Shown: positions 21,363 through 36,190, counted from the first letter of the stretch. The stretch is DNA of 64,000 bases from Anaeromyces robustus (GCA_002104895.1 MCFG01000131.1:1-64000); one strand, 5' to 3'. Translations and numbers: made by a program. Notes: a model not told the origin generated them from the sequence alone.

Positions 21363-24166
21363 CAAACAAACAAATAAATAAATAAATAAATAAATAAATA
21401 AATATATAAATAAATAAATAAAATAAGAAATCTACCATATCAGTTTTACCAGCCATGGCAGCGTGACAACACCTGTTTAATTATATTTTATTATTTATAT
21501 ATATGTAAATACGTATATCAATTATTAATTTTTTTTAATAATAATGAAAATCGTACATTTGAGCTAAAATAGTGGAGTATGCAGCATCGAATGGATTTGC
21601 TATTTTAAAATGATAAAACAATAATAATTTTAATGTACAAAATTCAAAATTACTTAAAACTTATTATATAATTTTTACAATCATAATAAATACCTTTACA
21701 ACATCTAATTTGATAGGATGGATCAATGTATATAACCTTTGATTCAATATTCTTTTCTGCAAGTCTTTTTTTTTTTTTTTTTTTTTTTTCACCACCATAA
21801 TATAAATAATTATATATTATTATTATTTATATACCATAATAAGTCAAATATTAATAATTAAAGTTATATAGTTAAATTGATATATATATATACAAACCTT
21901 TTTGGAATTTCACTCTTTAAATAAAGACCTATATCTTGAAGAACAGTATTACCTGATTTGTCAGTTTGTCCAGTTGGTGGAAGAATATCCTTTTTTTCAT
22001 TATGTATTTTAATATATTAATTGAAGATAGAAAAAAGAAATATGACAATAATTATTAAATATGAAAATATAAATATTAATAATTACTTGTCCAGCTCCTT
22101 CAGCACAAACAATAACACAATGTTCACTGGATTTGAATCTAATGATTAAATATTCAATTAATTCTTCCATTGTAAATTTGGCCTATAAAATAAAGTATTA
22201 ATATAAATGTTTCATTGTTTATATATTATTTTAAAATAATAATATTATTTATTATTATATGTTTTAATTATTATTATTATATTTTTTAATTATTAAGATA
22301 TACTTACTTCTGGTAATAATACAATGTTGACATCACCAGATGAAATTGCTATTTAATAATAATTTATATTTGTATTTTTTATGTCACAAAAAATTAATTA
22401 TCACGTTGGTTAGATATTATAAATTAAAATCTAAATATATAAAAGAAATATAACAATAATTACAGGCATGTAAAGCAATAAAACCAGAATCTCTTCCCAT
22501 TAATTTAACAAGACCAATGCCATGGTAAACTGATCTTGCTTCTTGATGAGCAGCCAAAATTGGGGCTTGAGCTTGTTCAATTGCGGTTTCGAAACCGAAA
22601 GTTCTATCAACGTAAGCTAAATCATTATCAACAGTCTTTAAATAAATAAAAGTTTTATTAATAAAAAATATAATAAAAATTAAAAATTTAATATGTTATA
22701 CCTTTGGAACACCAATAACAGAAATTTGTTTATTTCTCTTTGTAACTTCTTCATAAATTTGATGAGCACCCTTTTGAGTACCATCACCACCTATTATATA
22801 TTAAATTTTAAATATTATACGAACTGATTATTATACTAACATTATTTGTATATACTTTTTATTAATTGTATAACTACCAATAGTAACTAAAATATCAATT
22901 CCAAGTTCAATAATATTATCAACCATAATTTTACTATCTTGATGACCTCTATAGATGTATATAAATATATATATATATATATATAATGATAAGTATAATT
23001 GTAATAAATAAATATAAAGTAACAATTCTTTAGATTATCAATAATAGTAAGAAATAACCTTGATGAACCGAGGTAAGAACCACCTAAATTATGAATATCC
23101 TTAACAACTTCGGGTGTTAATGATATATAATCTTTATTGGCGATACCATAATAACCATATCTATTATAATATTATATTTTAGTGAATTTCCTTTCTTTTC
23201 TTTTTGATGGGTTTTATTTGTTTTAATTATTAATTTTATTTTATTTAATTATTTAATTTTTTTTTTTTTTAATTTTTATTACCTGAAACCGTAAATTGGT
23301 TTTTTAACACCATATCTTGATAAAATAATATACAAAAAGAATAAAACATATTAATATTAATATTATCAAAATTAATAATAATAATAGTATTAATAATAAA
23401 AATAGTAATAAGAATAATAATAAAAACCTATAGTTAAGACAATTAACTATAGCTCTAATAACGTTGTTAAGACCTGGACATAAACCACCACAAGTTACAA
23501 TGCCGACTTGAACAGTTTCTGAATCAAAAAAGATTCTACTTCTTGGACCAGCTTTTTGGAAGCAACTTTTTATATAGAAAATGAAAACAATATAAACAAT
23601 ATTAATATAATTTTAATAATAAAGCAATAATAATAATAATAGTAATAATAATATATATTTTATTTTACTTTTTGTTAGTTGTATCAAAAGGAATTGGTGT
23701 TGCTGGTCTTTGTTGAGAAACACCTTGGAAAGGTCTTTCAGCTTCTTTTGGTAATATCTTTAAGTTTTTTTCATAAGAAATATATATGTATATAAATAAA
23801 TAAATAAATAAATAAATAATTAAATAAATAAGTAAGTAAATAAATAAGTAAATAATTTAAAACGAAGTTATCGTTATTTGTTCAAATTTTTATTCATTAA
23901 TTGCTTTAATTTCAAAATTTTTAATTTATAAATGTTATACATATATAAATATATTTTATTTTGATGCTATTAATTATATTTCTATTATTTATTGAATTCT
24001 TTTGATTTTAAATTCTATGTTTTTATTTGTTGCTATAATTTATGAACATTACTTTGACAACAGGATTCAAGAGGACATATTCATTATCTTCAATAAATTG
24101 GACAGCATCTAAGGGTGAATGTAATTTTGGAATACCAATAGTTTTAATTGTACATGAGTTATCCAT
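20820..24166 (-). CDS. 6-phosphofructokinase, plant/trypanosome (group III) type, probably ATP-dependent
   Basis: Sixteen exons (minus): 24166-24053, 23757-23669, 23565-23428, 23315-23283, 23160-23059, 22948-22878, 22790-22702, 22635-22464, 22348-22308, 22182-22087, 21989-21898, 21764-21694, 21599-21557, 21472-21436, 21109-21014, 20927-20820. They total 1392 nt, or 463 aa. It phosphorylates fructose-6-phosphate in glycolysis. Motifs: GGLCPGLN (phosphoryl donor loop), GGDGTQKGA (residues 183-191), PKTVDND (211-217, catalytic Asp 215), MGRDSGF (258 on), then AEGAGQ. The Gly in GGDGT suggests ATP use, while the Lys in PKTVDND is the residue seen in PPi enzymes; plant ATP-PFKs show this same pair. 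It is not the large two-domain fungal/animal PFK. Exons as short as 33-43 nt break up the coding sequence. Introns are GT-AG. Confidence 0.94.
21164..21422. repeat. AAT/AAAT microsatellite in a phosphofructokinase intron
   Basis: Mainly AAT units, then AAAC and AAAT units, between exons 15 and 14 of the PFK gene. Several long I-, L- or Y-only ORFs across it are artefacts. Confidence 0.9.
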
Positions 24167-26189
24167 TCTTATTATTATTATTATTATTTACAATGAACAA
24201 AACTTAATTATTAGTACGAATCACTTTTAATATTATTTACTTAAAAAAATATACAAATATAAAGCATTAACAATATTAATAAAATATAAGATAAAGTATA
24301 TATATACTTTTTTATTACTGTTAAAATGTTATTTTATAATTATTTTTTTTTGATAAGATGATGGTTTTAAATATTTTAGAATTGGTTGAGAGAAGAAAAA
24401 AAAATTTATTTATTTTTCAAATTAATTTAATATATTTTTTAAATATATTGATAAAAGGCGAGTATTTTTATTCTTTAACAATTCAGTAATAATCAAAAAT
24501 TTAAAAGTTTAAATTGAATTAAATTAATTTATAATTAATATATATGAATAATTTTTATTATGCTTAATATAATGTATAATATATTAAACTATATAAATAA
24601 TTAAAAGAGAAAAAAAGAAATCACTTCAATTAATTTTATTACCGTATATTACAATATAATACAATATATTATATTTTTATTATATATTATAATGAAGTAA
24701 AACATGTATAAATGAATGATAAGAATAATTTTAAAATGTATATTATTATATATACAATATAATAATATTTAATATATTAATAAATAAAGAAAATTAAAAA
24801 AATAATTATATATAAAGAAAATTGGCATTAAAAGTTTCAAGAGTAAATTTATATTTATATATCTTTCAATTAAAATTCTTCAATATGATCATTTGAATAT
24901 TAAATATTATATTTTTTGTAACATATATATTATAAATAAAGAGAGTATATATATTTATTAAACTTTTTGTAACATATATTCACTGATATAGACTATAATT
25001 AATAATATAAATTATTGATAAAGTACAATTCTATAATTAATAGTAAACCTTTTCTATATAATTTATCTTAAGAATGGAAAAAAGCATTTTTTATGTTATT
25101 AAAAGTAACATATAATCGTATTAACTCTCTGGAATAGTTAATAAAGTAACATATAATCATACTTTATTAACTATTCCAGAGAGTTAATAGTTAATAATTT
25201 AAATAAATAAATAAAAAGTTTTATTTAATATTTTGTTGTTTATTTGTAATTATTTAATTACGAGGTACTTTTGGTTTGTAAAAATATAATTAAAATATAA
25301 TATTGTTATTATATTTTATACATATGCATGAAAAGTAATAATGTTATCCTTATAATAAAAAATTTTTTGTTATTATTACTTTCTTAATAATATTCTTTTC
25401 ATACATATTTTTTTATCTATAATTTTTCATTTAGTATAAATATATTCCTAAATTAAAAAAAAATAGGAATAAAGATACTTTATTATACTAAAAAGAAGCG
25501 TTTACTAAAATTAATCATAATTTTTATATTTAGAAAATTGTGTATAAAACTATGATTAATTATACTATTTATTTCTTTAAAGAGAGTTTACTATATAATT
25601 ACTATGTAAATAAATCTAATATTATGAATATAAAAATTATTAATAATTATTAAAATTATAATATTAATATTTTTTTTTTTTTTATTTTTTTAACCAATTA
25701 AAATTGAATAAATGTATTATTAACAGAATTAAGATTGATCATTTTAATAATGTATAATATATTATGTAATATATTATAACTAAATATATTATTTGAAAAA
25801 AAAAAAAATAAAAAAATTAACAAGATTACTAAATTAGAAAAATTGCTCTTTTTTATTTTATTTTTTTTATATATAGTTTTATATATATCCTTTTTTTCAA
25901 CTTTATATAATTGTGCAAATTATATCTTGGAATATTTAAGGATATGATAAATATTCTTTAAATATATTATTATTAAAGTAAATTAAAGAAATAAAGTCTA
26001 AATATAATAACTAAAAGGGATTTAGGAAACCATTCTTTTTTTTATATTTTAGAGAATTTTATATTAATAAAGTAAAAAAAGAAAATATTAAAAATATATA
26101 TAAATAGAATTTTTAAAATAGAAATAAAAAAACTAAAAAAAAAAAAAAAAAAAGAATTCAGGCTTTTAAAATTATAGTCATATAGCAAA
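24167..26189. other. 2-kb divergent intergenic region between PFK and GCN1
   Basis: It must hold both promoters, as the two genes diverge. No credible ORF. It contains a perfect 30-bp hairpin (25119-25189), and a poly(A) run (26133-26153) about 36 bases before the GCN1 start, a likely nucleosome-excluding poly(dA:dT) element (inference). Confidence 0.6.
25119..25189. repeat. Perfect 30-bp inverted repeat with 11-nt loop
   Basis: Arms 25119-25148 and 25160-25189 are exact reverse complements; the core ttaactctctggaatagtta contains the only G/C-richer bases nearby. The 14-mer agtaacatataatc occurs at 25104 and again inside the hairpin at 25146. It may be the remnant of a foldback element or a transcribed structure. 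Confidence 0.9.
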
Positions 26190-29100
26190 ATGGAAGATGA
26201 AAATTTAAATAACACAGAAGATTACTCAGAAGATATAGATATTGGTTATACTAATGTACCATGGGATACTTTAATTAATGATATAATCTCAACCGAGATT
26301 TTATCTTCTAGTATTAAAAGAAGATTATATTGTTTAGAAAATTTAAATAAAAAATTTAAAGTTCAAGGTAAAATATATGGATATTTATAATTAACAATTA
26401 TTATAATAATAATTAAATAATATATAGAAATTAATAGAAACAATTATTATAATAATAAAAAAATTTATAATTTAATCTTTTTATTTTACTTTATTTTAAA
26501 TATTTGTTATTTAATGCATTTTTATTATGATATTGTATATGAATAAATATTTATATTCTTATATTTAATGTTTTTATAGATTTTCAAGATAATTTAACAC
26601 CAGCTCTTTTAAAAATGATTTTCTTAACTATACCACGTTATATGGATAATGCTTCAAGAACTGAAATTATAAATTTATTAAAAAATATTTATAAAAATAA
26701 TCAAAGAAGAAAGAATGATGAACCATGTGAAAATGCTGTTATAAAAACTTTATGTCATTTAATTGAAAAAGAAAATAAATCAATTTTAAAGTAAAATCTT
26801 TTTTGTTTTATAAAAATTTTTTTAAATAATAATTAAATAAACATTTAAATTTTATATATTAAATATGTTTTAATATGCCATTATTTTATTGTTATGTATT
26901 ACTTATTATTTCATTCATTTTATCATTACAATAATATTTTTTTTTAAAAAAAAAAATTAGTTCATCTTCAGCAAAATTAAAGTATGTACTTCTAACTTGG
27001 ACATATAATTTACTTGATGAAGTTTTATCGGAATCAACGAAAAATATAAAACCAACAGTAAATTCATTATTAAAATCTCAATCTTTATTATTGGAACAAA
27101 TTTTATTAGACAGTACAGCTTCCTCTTCTCTTAAAAATCAATCCATAAAGGTTGCAAGAAAAGTTGTTATTAAAAAGAAACGTTTAGGTGTTGAAACATA
27201 TCTTAATTATGCATTAAATAATGAAGGAAGAAATTGGGCCTTAATTCTCGGATTAGCAGTAGATGTTGCTGTTAGAAAGAATTGGAAGGATATAATTGAG
27301 AATAAAAAAGTAATAATAGTTTATTTATAATTTTAATATAATTATTTAATTAATTAAATAAATATATAATAATCATTTATATATAAATTTAAAAAGGATG
27401 AAGTTATGAAATTTTATAATAAAAATATTGTAAATGGCAAAGGATCTGTTAATGATATTTATCTTGTAAGTAATTATTATTATTGTTATTATTGAAAATA
27501 TAATAAATAATAATATAAATAATAAAAAATATATTGTTTATTAATGGAAATTATTTAATTTATTTTTTTTATATATATTATCATTAATCTTGTTGATTTA
27601 AAGGATTCTTTCAAGACATTTATAGAAAACTTTATGACTTATGATATGTTTAAATCAGATATTTATCCATCTGTTAATAAATTGCTTTTACGTAATCCAG
27701 AAGGTATTTTAAGTGTATTAAATAATATTGCTAAATATGCTACTTTTGATATGATGCCATTATTATCTGAAAAGTCTTTCTTAGACAGTACTATATCCAA
27801 TGCCTATTCAACTAATGAAAATACAAAAAGAAATGCACAATCATTATTTAATACTATATTAGGGAAAAGTATATCTAATGATGAAACTTCTTTAAATAAA
27901 ATTATTAAAGCATTAATGAAACTTCCAGCAGGTAATATTTAATTAATGCAAAAAATCAATTTTTTTTTTTTTGGTCTATTATTATTACTATTATTAATAT
28001 TATTATTATTATTATTATTGGAATGTTTTAATTTTTATATGAATTTATAATTAATTATTGTTATGATATATTAATCAGTATATTAATAATAATTTGTTTT
28101 TTATAAAAAAAAAAAAAAATAGGTAAAAACACACCAGATGCTAAGCAATTTGCTTATAGTACATGTACATTCTTTAAAACTTTACCAGTTAATTCTGTCA
28201 GAGATACTATTAACCAATTAATTACTTTATCTGGAAGAGAAAGTAATGACACAACAATTAAATCAATTAACAATAATATTGGATATTTACTTAACATATT
28301 ATCTGACGATAGCAATGCTCAAGATATTATTAATTCAGTTATGCAGTATTTAACTACAAGTTTATCAAAAGCTAATAAATCTGCTATTAGACTTGCTCAT
28401 TTATCAGGAATTAGAAATTGTTTAAATGAGAAGTCATTTAAATATGTTAGTAATAATAATAAAGGTGTATTAGATTTAGTAAATTCACTTTTAAATACTT
28501 TAAAAAAGGTTCAAACTGCAGGTATTGGAATGCTAAATACTAATTCAGTTAAAGATGTGCCAAGTCCTGCTGAAGGTTATTACAGTATTGAGTGGCTTCA
28601 AAACTTTACAAAATGGGAAAAAGAAAATTTACAAAAATCTGTTGTTGGTAAGTAAATAATGATAATATATATATTTATATACTTTCATATATATAAATTT
28701 GTAATAATTTTAGTATTATTGTTGTTAACAATGTATGATATTATTTTATAATACTATTTAATGTTTTAATAATGTTTTAATAAAAAATATTTATATTTAT
28801 TAAAAAAAAAATAAAAAAATAAAAAAATAAAAATAAATGTTATCAATATTGATACTTACTATGACTGCTAACAATACATAATATTGCTTAAATGATAATT
28901 AATATCAAAATACAATCCAATTATTAAATGTTTTTTAATATTAAAATTAATAAATATTAAATAAATTGATAACATGAATTTAAATTATGTTTAATTGATA
29001 ATAATAGAACCAATATTAGAAGAAAAAAATTTCTCTAATGAATTAGTTGACAAATCATCATATCTACTTAATCATAAGATTTATAATAAGCTTCAATTAT

Positions 29101-32100
29101 CAGAAGAAGAAACCTTTTCTTTTGCAAATGTTATTATTTCATTATTAAAAAGAAGTGATATTGAACAAATGATTAATGAATGTGAAAATGAATTTGCTGA
29201 TGTTCTTGATTATCTATCTATCAGTTGTAAACATTATAAAGTTAGAAATTATGTAAATGAGGAAATTAGATCTCTTATGATTTCCAATCTTAAAAATGAA
29301 AATTTAGATTCTATTGATTTCCTTGTTAAAATTGTATCTACTGGTATTGTTAATTTACTTAAAGAATCTGAAGAAAGTATTTCAAAAAATCAAAATGCAT
29401 TAGCTTGGCCAGAAGATTCTTCATATAATTCAAGTGATTTTGAGGTCAAGTTATATAGTACTTTAAAATCACTTGTTCCAGATGCATCATTGGTTGAAGG
29501 CATTGATAAAGATATTACTAATGATTACCTTGAAGATATTCTTTTAAAATTGGTTATTATTTTATCTCACCCACGTATTGTTAAAAAGTTAGGTATTGAT
29601 AGTTGGCTTCAATTATGTTATAATGTTGAAATTGATCCAATTAATCTTGTTTCAACAAAATCTGAATCATTATTAACAAAATGGATAAATAAGGAAACAG
29701 ATGATGCTTATTATGGTACTTTAGATTTAAATGATTCATTATTTTTAGAAGCTACTTTAAATGCTATTTCTATGTTTACATCAGTATCTGAGGATATTGT
29801 TTTACCAATTGTTGTTGCTAATGCTATTAATGAATTTAAAAACTATAGAAATACTGAACTTTCTCAAACTGATATTGATATTTGGAAAACACCAGAAGGT
29901 GAATTATATGACGATCCACTTAAAAAGAATGATAATAGAGGTTCTAATAAAAAGGACGATTGGGAAAGAAAATTACAAAAAGAAATTGAAGAAAAACGTC
30001 GCGCAAGCGGACGTACTGTTCAACAAAAATTAACTAAGGAACAAAAAGCTTTAGTAGATAAGCAACTTGCTAAAGAATCTGAAATTAGACAAAATGTTCA
30101 ATCTATTTATGAAAAAGTTAAAACAGCTATTTTAACAATGAATAGTGCTATTTCTGGTGTTGCTACTAGTAATAAGAGTTATTTAGAAGATGAAGCTCCA
30201 GAAGATTCAACCTTAGATAAATGGATCGGTATTATTATTGATACTTTATTAAAGGATGTTATTCTTTATGAACTTAATATCTTTAAACAAGGAAGAAAGA
30301 AAGAATTTATTTACAAGGATGGTATTGATACATTAAATAAACTTGGTGGTTGTCTTCCACTTAAAGTACATGATATTATAACACCACCATTATTATTAAT
30401 GTCAATATTACGTTCTTTTGGTGTTGGTAGAAATGAAGAAAATGAGGAAATTCCTTCTCACTGGTCATCCATAAATATTGAAACTTTAGCAAAGAATTCA
30501 TTAACTAAAATGACTTCTTACCTTAAGAAATATATTACCCCATCTACTTTTGCTTATATGTATCCACTTATTGATAATATTCTTGGAGTTAAAGGAACTA
30601 TATCAACTATTCCGGAAAAGAATAGATTTGAATTAATAGATAAATGTATTGATTTTATTGGAAAATATTATGATCCAGAATATGCAAATTGTCATTCAAT
30701 TAAAAATACATCAATTCTTAAATGCTTATTAGGTATTATTGGTCAGTATCCAAAATATCTTAGTAGTTGCTCAGAAGGTATTGTTAGATTATGTGAAGGT
30801 GTTAGATTATCACAAGAAAATCTTTATGAATTAGAAGAAGATGATGATGAAGATGAAGAAAATGAAGAAGAAAAACAAGAAGAAAATAAAAGTTCTATTA
30901 AGGAAAAAGAATTATCTGAACTTGAAGGTGAAGATAATGATTCTTTCGTTAGTGAATTACTCGATGGATTACTTTCTGAAAGTAATGATGTTAGAAGCAT
31001 TTGTCTTAAGGGATTGACCATTGTTGATATTCCATATGGAGAATTAGATACTAAATATAATATCCGTGATTATATTTCTGCTTTTGATGAAGATGAAGCT
31101 ATTGGTAATTTCTCTATGAATGCTTTCCTTGAAAAGAATGGTGAAGATGTTCACACTTTAGAAGAAATTAATGGTATTGCTGATCTTATTACACATCCAG
31201 TTGAAGTTATTAGAAATAATTCATCAAAGGCTTTAGCAAAATGTGTTAAAGATTATCCTGAAGCTCTTGATTCTGTAATTGATAAAATTTATGAAACCTA
31301 CAGAGATCTTAAAGCTCCACCTGTTCCAGAATATGATGAATTTGGTATGGTTATTAAGGAATCCTTAATTAAGGAGGATAATTGGCAAGCTAGAAGTGGC
31401 TTGGCTAATGCTTTAAAGAATTGTGCACCATCATTAACTTCTTGTGATAATTTAGAAAAATTATATAAATTTTTAATTTATGATAAAGGTTTAGGTGATG
31501 AAAATTCTGATGTTAGTAGAGCAATGCTTGATGCAGGTCTTTCTGCTCTTAAACTCAACGGAAAGAATCATATTAAAAAGCTTTTAGATATTATGAATGG
31601 TTACTTATCAAAACCATCTAGTGGTAATTCTGAAGATCAAGATCGTATTCGTGAATCAGTTGTTATTTCATTAGGAACACTCTCCCAACATCTTGATTCA
31701 GATGATCCATCTATTCCAGTTGTTATTTCTAAATTAATTGATACTTTAAAGACTCCATCTGAAGCTGTCCAAGAAGCCGTTGCTAATTGTCTTCCAGGTT
31801 TAATTAAATCTATTAATAAAAACGAAAGTGCTGAATTAGTTCAGAAATTATTAGATGGTATTCTTAATGGTAAGAATTATGGTGAAAGAAGAGGTAATGC
31901 ATATGGTCTTGCTGGTGTTGTTAAAGGTCGTGGTATGGCTACTTTAAAAGAATGTGATATTATGCAAAAATTAAAAGAAGCTGTTGAAAATAAGAAGAAA
32001 TATGAATACAGAGAAGGTGCTTTGTGTGCATTTGAAACTTTATCTATGACATTAGGTAGATTATTTGAACCATATATTATTCAAATTATTCCATATTTAT

Positions 32101-35100
32101 TAACATGTTTTGGTGATCCAAAATCAGAAGTTCGTGAAGCTACTCAAGATGCTGCTAGGGTTATTATGAGTAAAATTAGTGGTCACTGTGTTAAACTTAT
32201 TTTACCAAGTTTACTTAAAGGTTTAGAAGATAATAATTGGAGAACTAAAACCGGTAGTATTGAATTTTTAGGTACTATGGCTTTCTGTGTTCCAAAACAA
32301 TTAAGTATCAGTTTACCTTCTATTATTCCAAGTTTATGTGAAGTTTTATCTGATTCACATATGAAAGTTCAAGAAGCTGCTAAGAATGCCTTAAATAATT
32401 TTGGTCAGGTTATTAAGAATCCAGAAATTCAAGAACTTGTCCCATCTCTTATTGATGCTATGGTTAATCCAGATACTAAGACTGCCACTGCTTTAAAGGA
32501 TCTATTAGAGACTGCTTTTGTTCATTATATTGATGCTCCATCATTAGCTTTAGTTATGCCAATTATTGGTCGTGGTTTAAGAGAGAGAAATAGTGAAATT
32601 AAGAAAATGGCTTCTCAAATTATGGGTAATATGTCTTCATTAACAGATAAAAAGGATATTATTCCATATATTGCAAGACTTATGCCAAGTCTTAAGGAAG
32701 TTTTAATTGATCCTAATCCAGAAGCCCGTGGTTACGCTTCTAAAGCATTAGGTACAATGGTTGAAAAATTAGGTGAAGATAACTTCCCAGAATTAATGTC
32801 CGAGTTAATTGCTATCTTGAAATCTGATACTAGTGCTGTTGATCGTTCTGGTGCTGCTCAAGGTCTTAGTGAAGTGGTACGTGGTCTTGGTATTAACCGT
32901 ATGGAAAAACTTCTTCCTGAAGTTATCGAAAATACATCTAGCTCTAAACAATATGTACGTGAAGGTTTTATGACACTCTTAGTTTATCTTCCTGCCACCT
33001 TTGGTGATCAATTCCAAAACTATCTTAGTAAGATTATTCCATGCATTCTTAATGGTTTAGCTGATGAAGTGGAAAATGTAAGAAATGTCAGTTTGAGAGC
33101 TGGTCAAATGATTGTTCAAAATTACTCTACTACTGCCGTCGATTTATTACTTCCTGCCTTAAAGAGAGGACTCTTCGACGATAATTGGAGAATTCGTCTT
33201 AGTTCTATTCAACTTTTGGGTGACTTACTTTACCGTATCATTGGTATTACTAAGAATACTTTGAATAGTGACGATATTGAACAATTAGATGTTTACGGTT
33301 CTGAAACTGCTCGTAAAGTTCTTATCTTTACATTAGGAGAAGAAGGTTACATGCAAGTCTTGTCTTCAATTTACATTGTAAGAAGCGATACTAGTGCTGT
33401 TGTTCGTCAATGCAGTATACATATTTGGAAGTCAATTGTTGCAAATACTCCAAAGACTCTTAAAGAAATTCTTCCAATCTTAATGAATATGCTTATTAAT
33501 AACTTAGCAAGTTCAGAATATGAAAGAAGAGAAGCTGCTGCTCGTACTTTAGGTGATCTTGTTAGAAAACTTGGTGAAGGTATTCTCGATGAAATTTTAC
33601 CGACCTTTGATACTGGTCTTGAAAGTGAAAATGTTTACACCAGACAAGGTGTTTGTATTGGTATTAGTAAGATTCTTGCTAGTATTGGTAAGACACAATT
33701 GGCTGACTTTGCTGAAAGAATGATTCCATTAGTTCAAAAATCATTGGTAGATCCAGAAGCTTCTGTTCGTGAAGCCTCTGCTCAAGCATTTGATGTTTTA
33801 CATCAAAGTATTGGTAACAAAGCTATTGATGAAATCTTACCTAAGTTACTTAGTGACCTTAAGGACGGTGATAATTCTACATATGCTTTAGAAGCTTTAA
33901 AGGAAATTATGGCTATTCGTGCACATGTTGTTTTCCCTGTTCTTATTCCTACCCTTATTCAACAACCAATTTCTTCCTTCAATGCTCGTGCATTAGGTAG
34001 TTTAATTTCTGTTGCCGGTCAAGCATTAACTCGTAAGTTAAATGTTATTATTCCAGCTTTAATGAATGGTCTTGAACAAGAAGATGATGCTCAAGATGAT
34101 ATAAGAGAAACTTTAAAGATCGCTTTATCATCTGTTGATGATGAAGAAGGTGTTATGGCTTTAATTGAATTATTATTGGAAACTATTCGTGACACTCATT
34201 TAACTAAGTGTAAATCAGGTTGTAATTGCTTGGAAATATTCTGTTCCGAAACCCATACCGATTTATCTGACTATATACCTGATCTCTTGGATGTTTTAAT
34301 TAACTTATTGAATCATAATGATGATGAAATTGTAAAGGTTAGTTGGAGAACTCTTGCTGCTGTTACTAAGGAAATTAAGAAAGATTCTCTTGATGATTAT
34401 GTTACTTGCTTGAGAAAGTCTATTAATGAAGCTTGTGAAAACTTAGGTCCAGATGAACCATTAAAAGGTTTCTGTTTACCAAAGGGTATTTCACCAGTTT
34501 TACCAATTTATTTACACGGATTAATGTATTCTACTTCTGAAACTCGTGAATATGCTGCTATTGGTATTGGTGAACTTGTTCAACGCACTTCCGCAGATTC
34601 CCTTAAACCATTTGTTACTCAAATAACTGGTCCACTTATTCGTGTTATTGGTGATCGTTTCCCATGGCAAGTTAAAGCTGCTATCTTAAAAACACTTAAC
34701 ATTTTATTATCTAAGGTTCCAATGATGCTTAAACCATTCTTACCACAATTACAAAGAACCTTTATCAAATCTCTTACTGAGCAACAATCTGTTGTTCGTA
34801 ACCAAGCTGCTAAGGCACTTTCTGTATTAGTACCACTTCAACCTCGTCTTGATCCTTTAATTGTTGAAATTAACACTGGTTATAAAAATGCTTCAGATTC
34901 TGGTGTTAAAGAAGCTATGCTAGCAGCTTTATTTAACGTATTAAAGACTGTTAAGAATAGAAAAGATAAAAAAGTTTCTCCAGCTACTTGTGCAATTGTT
35001 GAGAAGACTCTTATATCTACCTTAAATAATCATAATGTTGAACAGAATATTCTTTTATATGCAGCTCAATCTTTTGGATCCTATTGTGCTATTACTTCCG

Positions 35101-35834
35101 AAGATAAAGCTTCAGAATTAATTAAAAATACTATTGATACTTTCAATAACAGCGACTCTAATGATGATAAGGCCTCTTCAATATTATCATTATTAAATGT
35201 TATTTATGAAGCTCCAGAATTATTATCTAAATTTGGATATATAGATGATCTTGTTGAAATTATTAAAGAATGTTTTGAAAATATTGATACTGTTATTGTT
35301 TGTGATAATGCTGTTAAAATAGCTGGTCAATTACTTCTTAATAAAGAAAATGATACTAATAATCTACTTGAACGTCTTGTTCCATCTTTTGTTGTTTTAT
35401 TGAAATCAAGACCAAGTGAATGTAAACGTACTGCATTGATTGTAATTAAAGAGATTGCGAAGAAGGATCATTCTAGTGTTCTTCCTTTCCTTAATCAACT
35501 TATTCCAGTAATAATGACATGTGTTCGTGATAGAAATATACCTGTTAAACTTTCTAGTGAACGTGCATTGATTTATTTATTTGATTTAAAGAATGGAAAT
35601 GATGTTCTTCAAGTAAGTATTTTAGATTATTTATATATATATATTTATATGTTTTTCAAAATATTTTTTAATGATAATTATTTAATTTATTTATTTATTA
35701 TTTAATAGAATTACTTAAGTACTCTTGAAGGTCCAGCTGTTCGTTCCACTGGTGATTATGCTAGAAGAGTATTAACTAAATTAGCTAGTCAAGATGTTGA
35801 AAGCGAAGATGAAGATATATTTTCTACTTTATAA
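26190..35834 (+). CDS. GCN1: GCN1, ribosome-associated activator of the GCN2 kinase
   Basis: Eight exons (26190-26367, 26580-26790, 26961-27309, 27397-27465, 27604-27931, 28123-28647, 29008-35612, 35709-35834) total 8391 nt, or 2796 aa, against 2672 in yeast. GCN1 binds stalled or collided ribosomes and passes the uncharged-tRNA signal to GCN2, which phosphorylates eIF2alpha. The protein is a long array of HEAT repeats. The central eEF3-like section is well preserved (for example RRGNAYGLAGVVKGRG, then EVREATQDAARVIMSKISGHCVKLILPSLLKGLEDNNWRTK region). The section after it, with AAARTLGDLVRKLGE, is the GCN2-binding part. An acidic loop rich in E/D lies around 30826-30900. The huge seventh exon carries most of the protein; the small last exon ends EDIFSTL. 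Codon third positions are almost all A or T. Confidence 0.97.
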
Positions 35835-35968
35835 ATAATAAATTAATATATTATAGATAATTATAGATAATTATAATTATAAATATTCATACAAATAAAA
35901 TTAAATATATATAACAAAAATTCAAATATTCCAAAAATAAAGATTTAAAATTTAAAATTCAAAATTCG

Positions 35969-36014
<46 letters not shown>

Positions 36015-36142
36015 ATATATAATTTGCACATAAATGTTATTTTATTTTTATAAATAAATAATAAATAATTAATAAAAATAAAAATAAAAATAAAAATATA
36101 TATATTTAGTTTTCTTCTTTATTTTTTTTCCTTTTCTTTTAA

Positions 36143-36190
<48 letters not shown>

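Noticed and set aside
35969-36012. Run of 44 A after GCN1 as a retroposed-gene tail
   Set aside because: No gene-like sequence precedes it other than GCN1's own 3' flank, GCN1 has introns, and no flanking duplication is visible.
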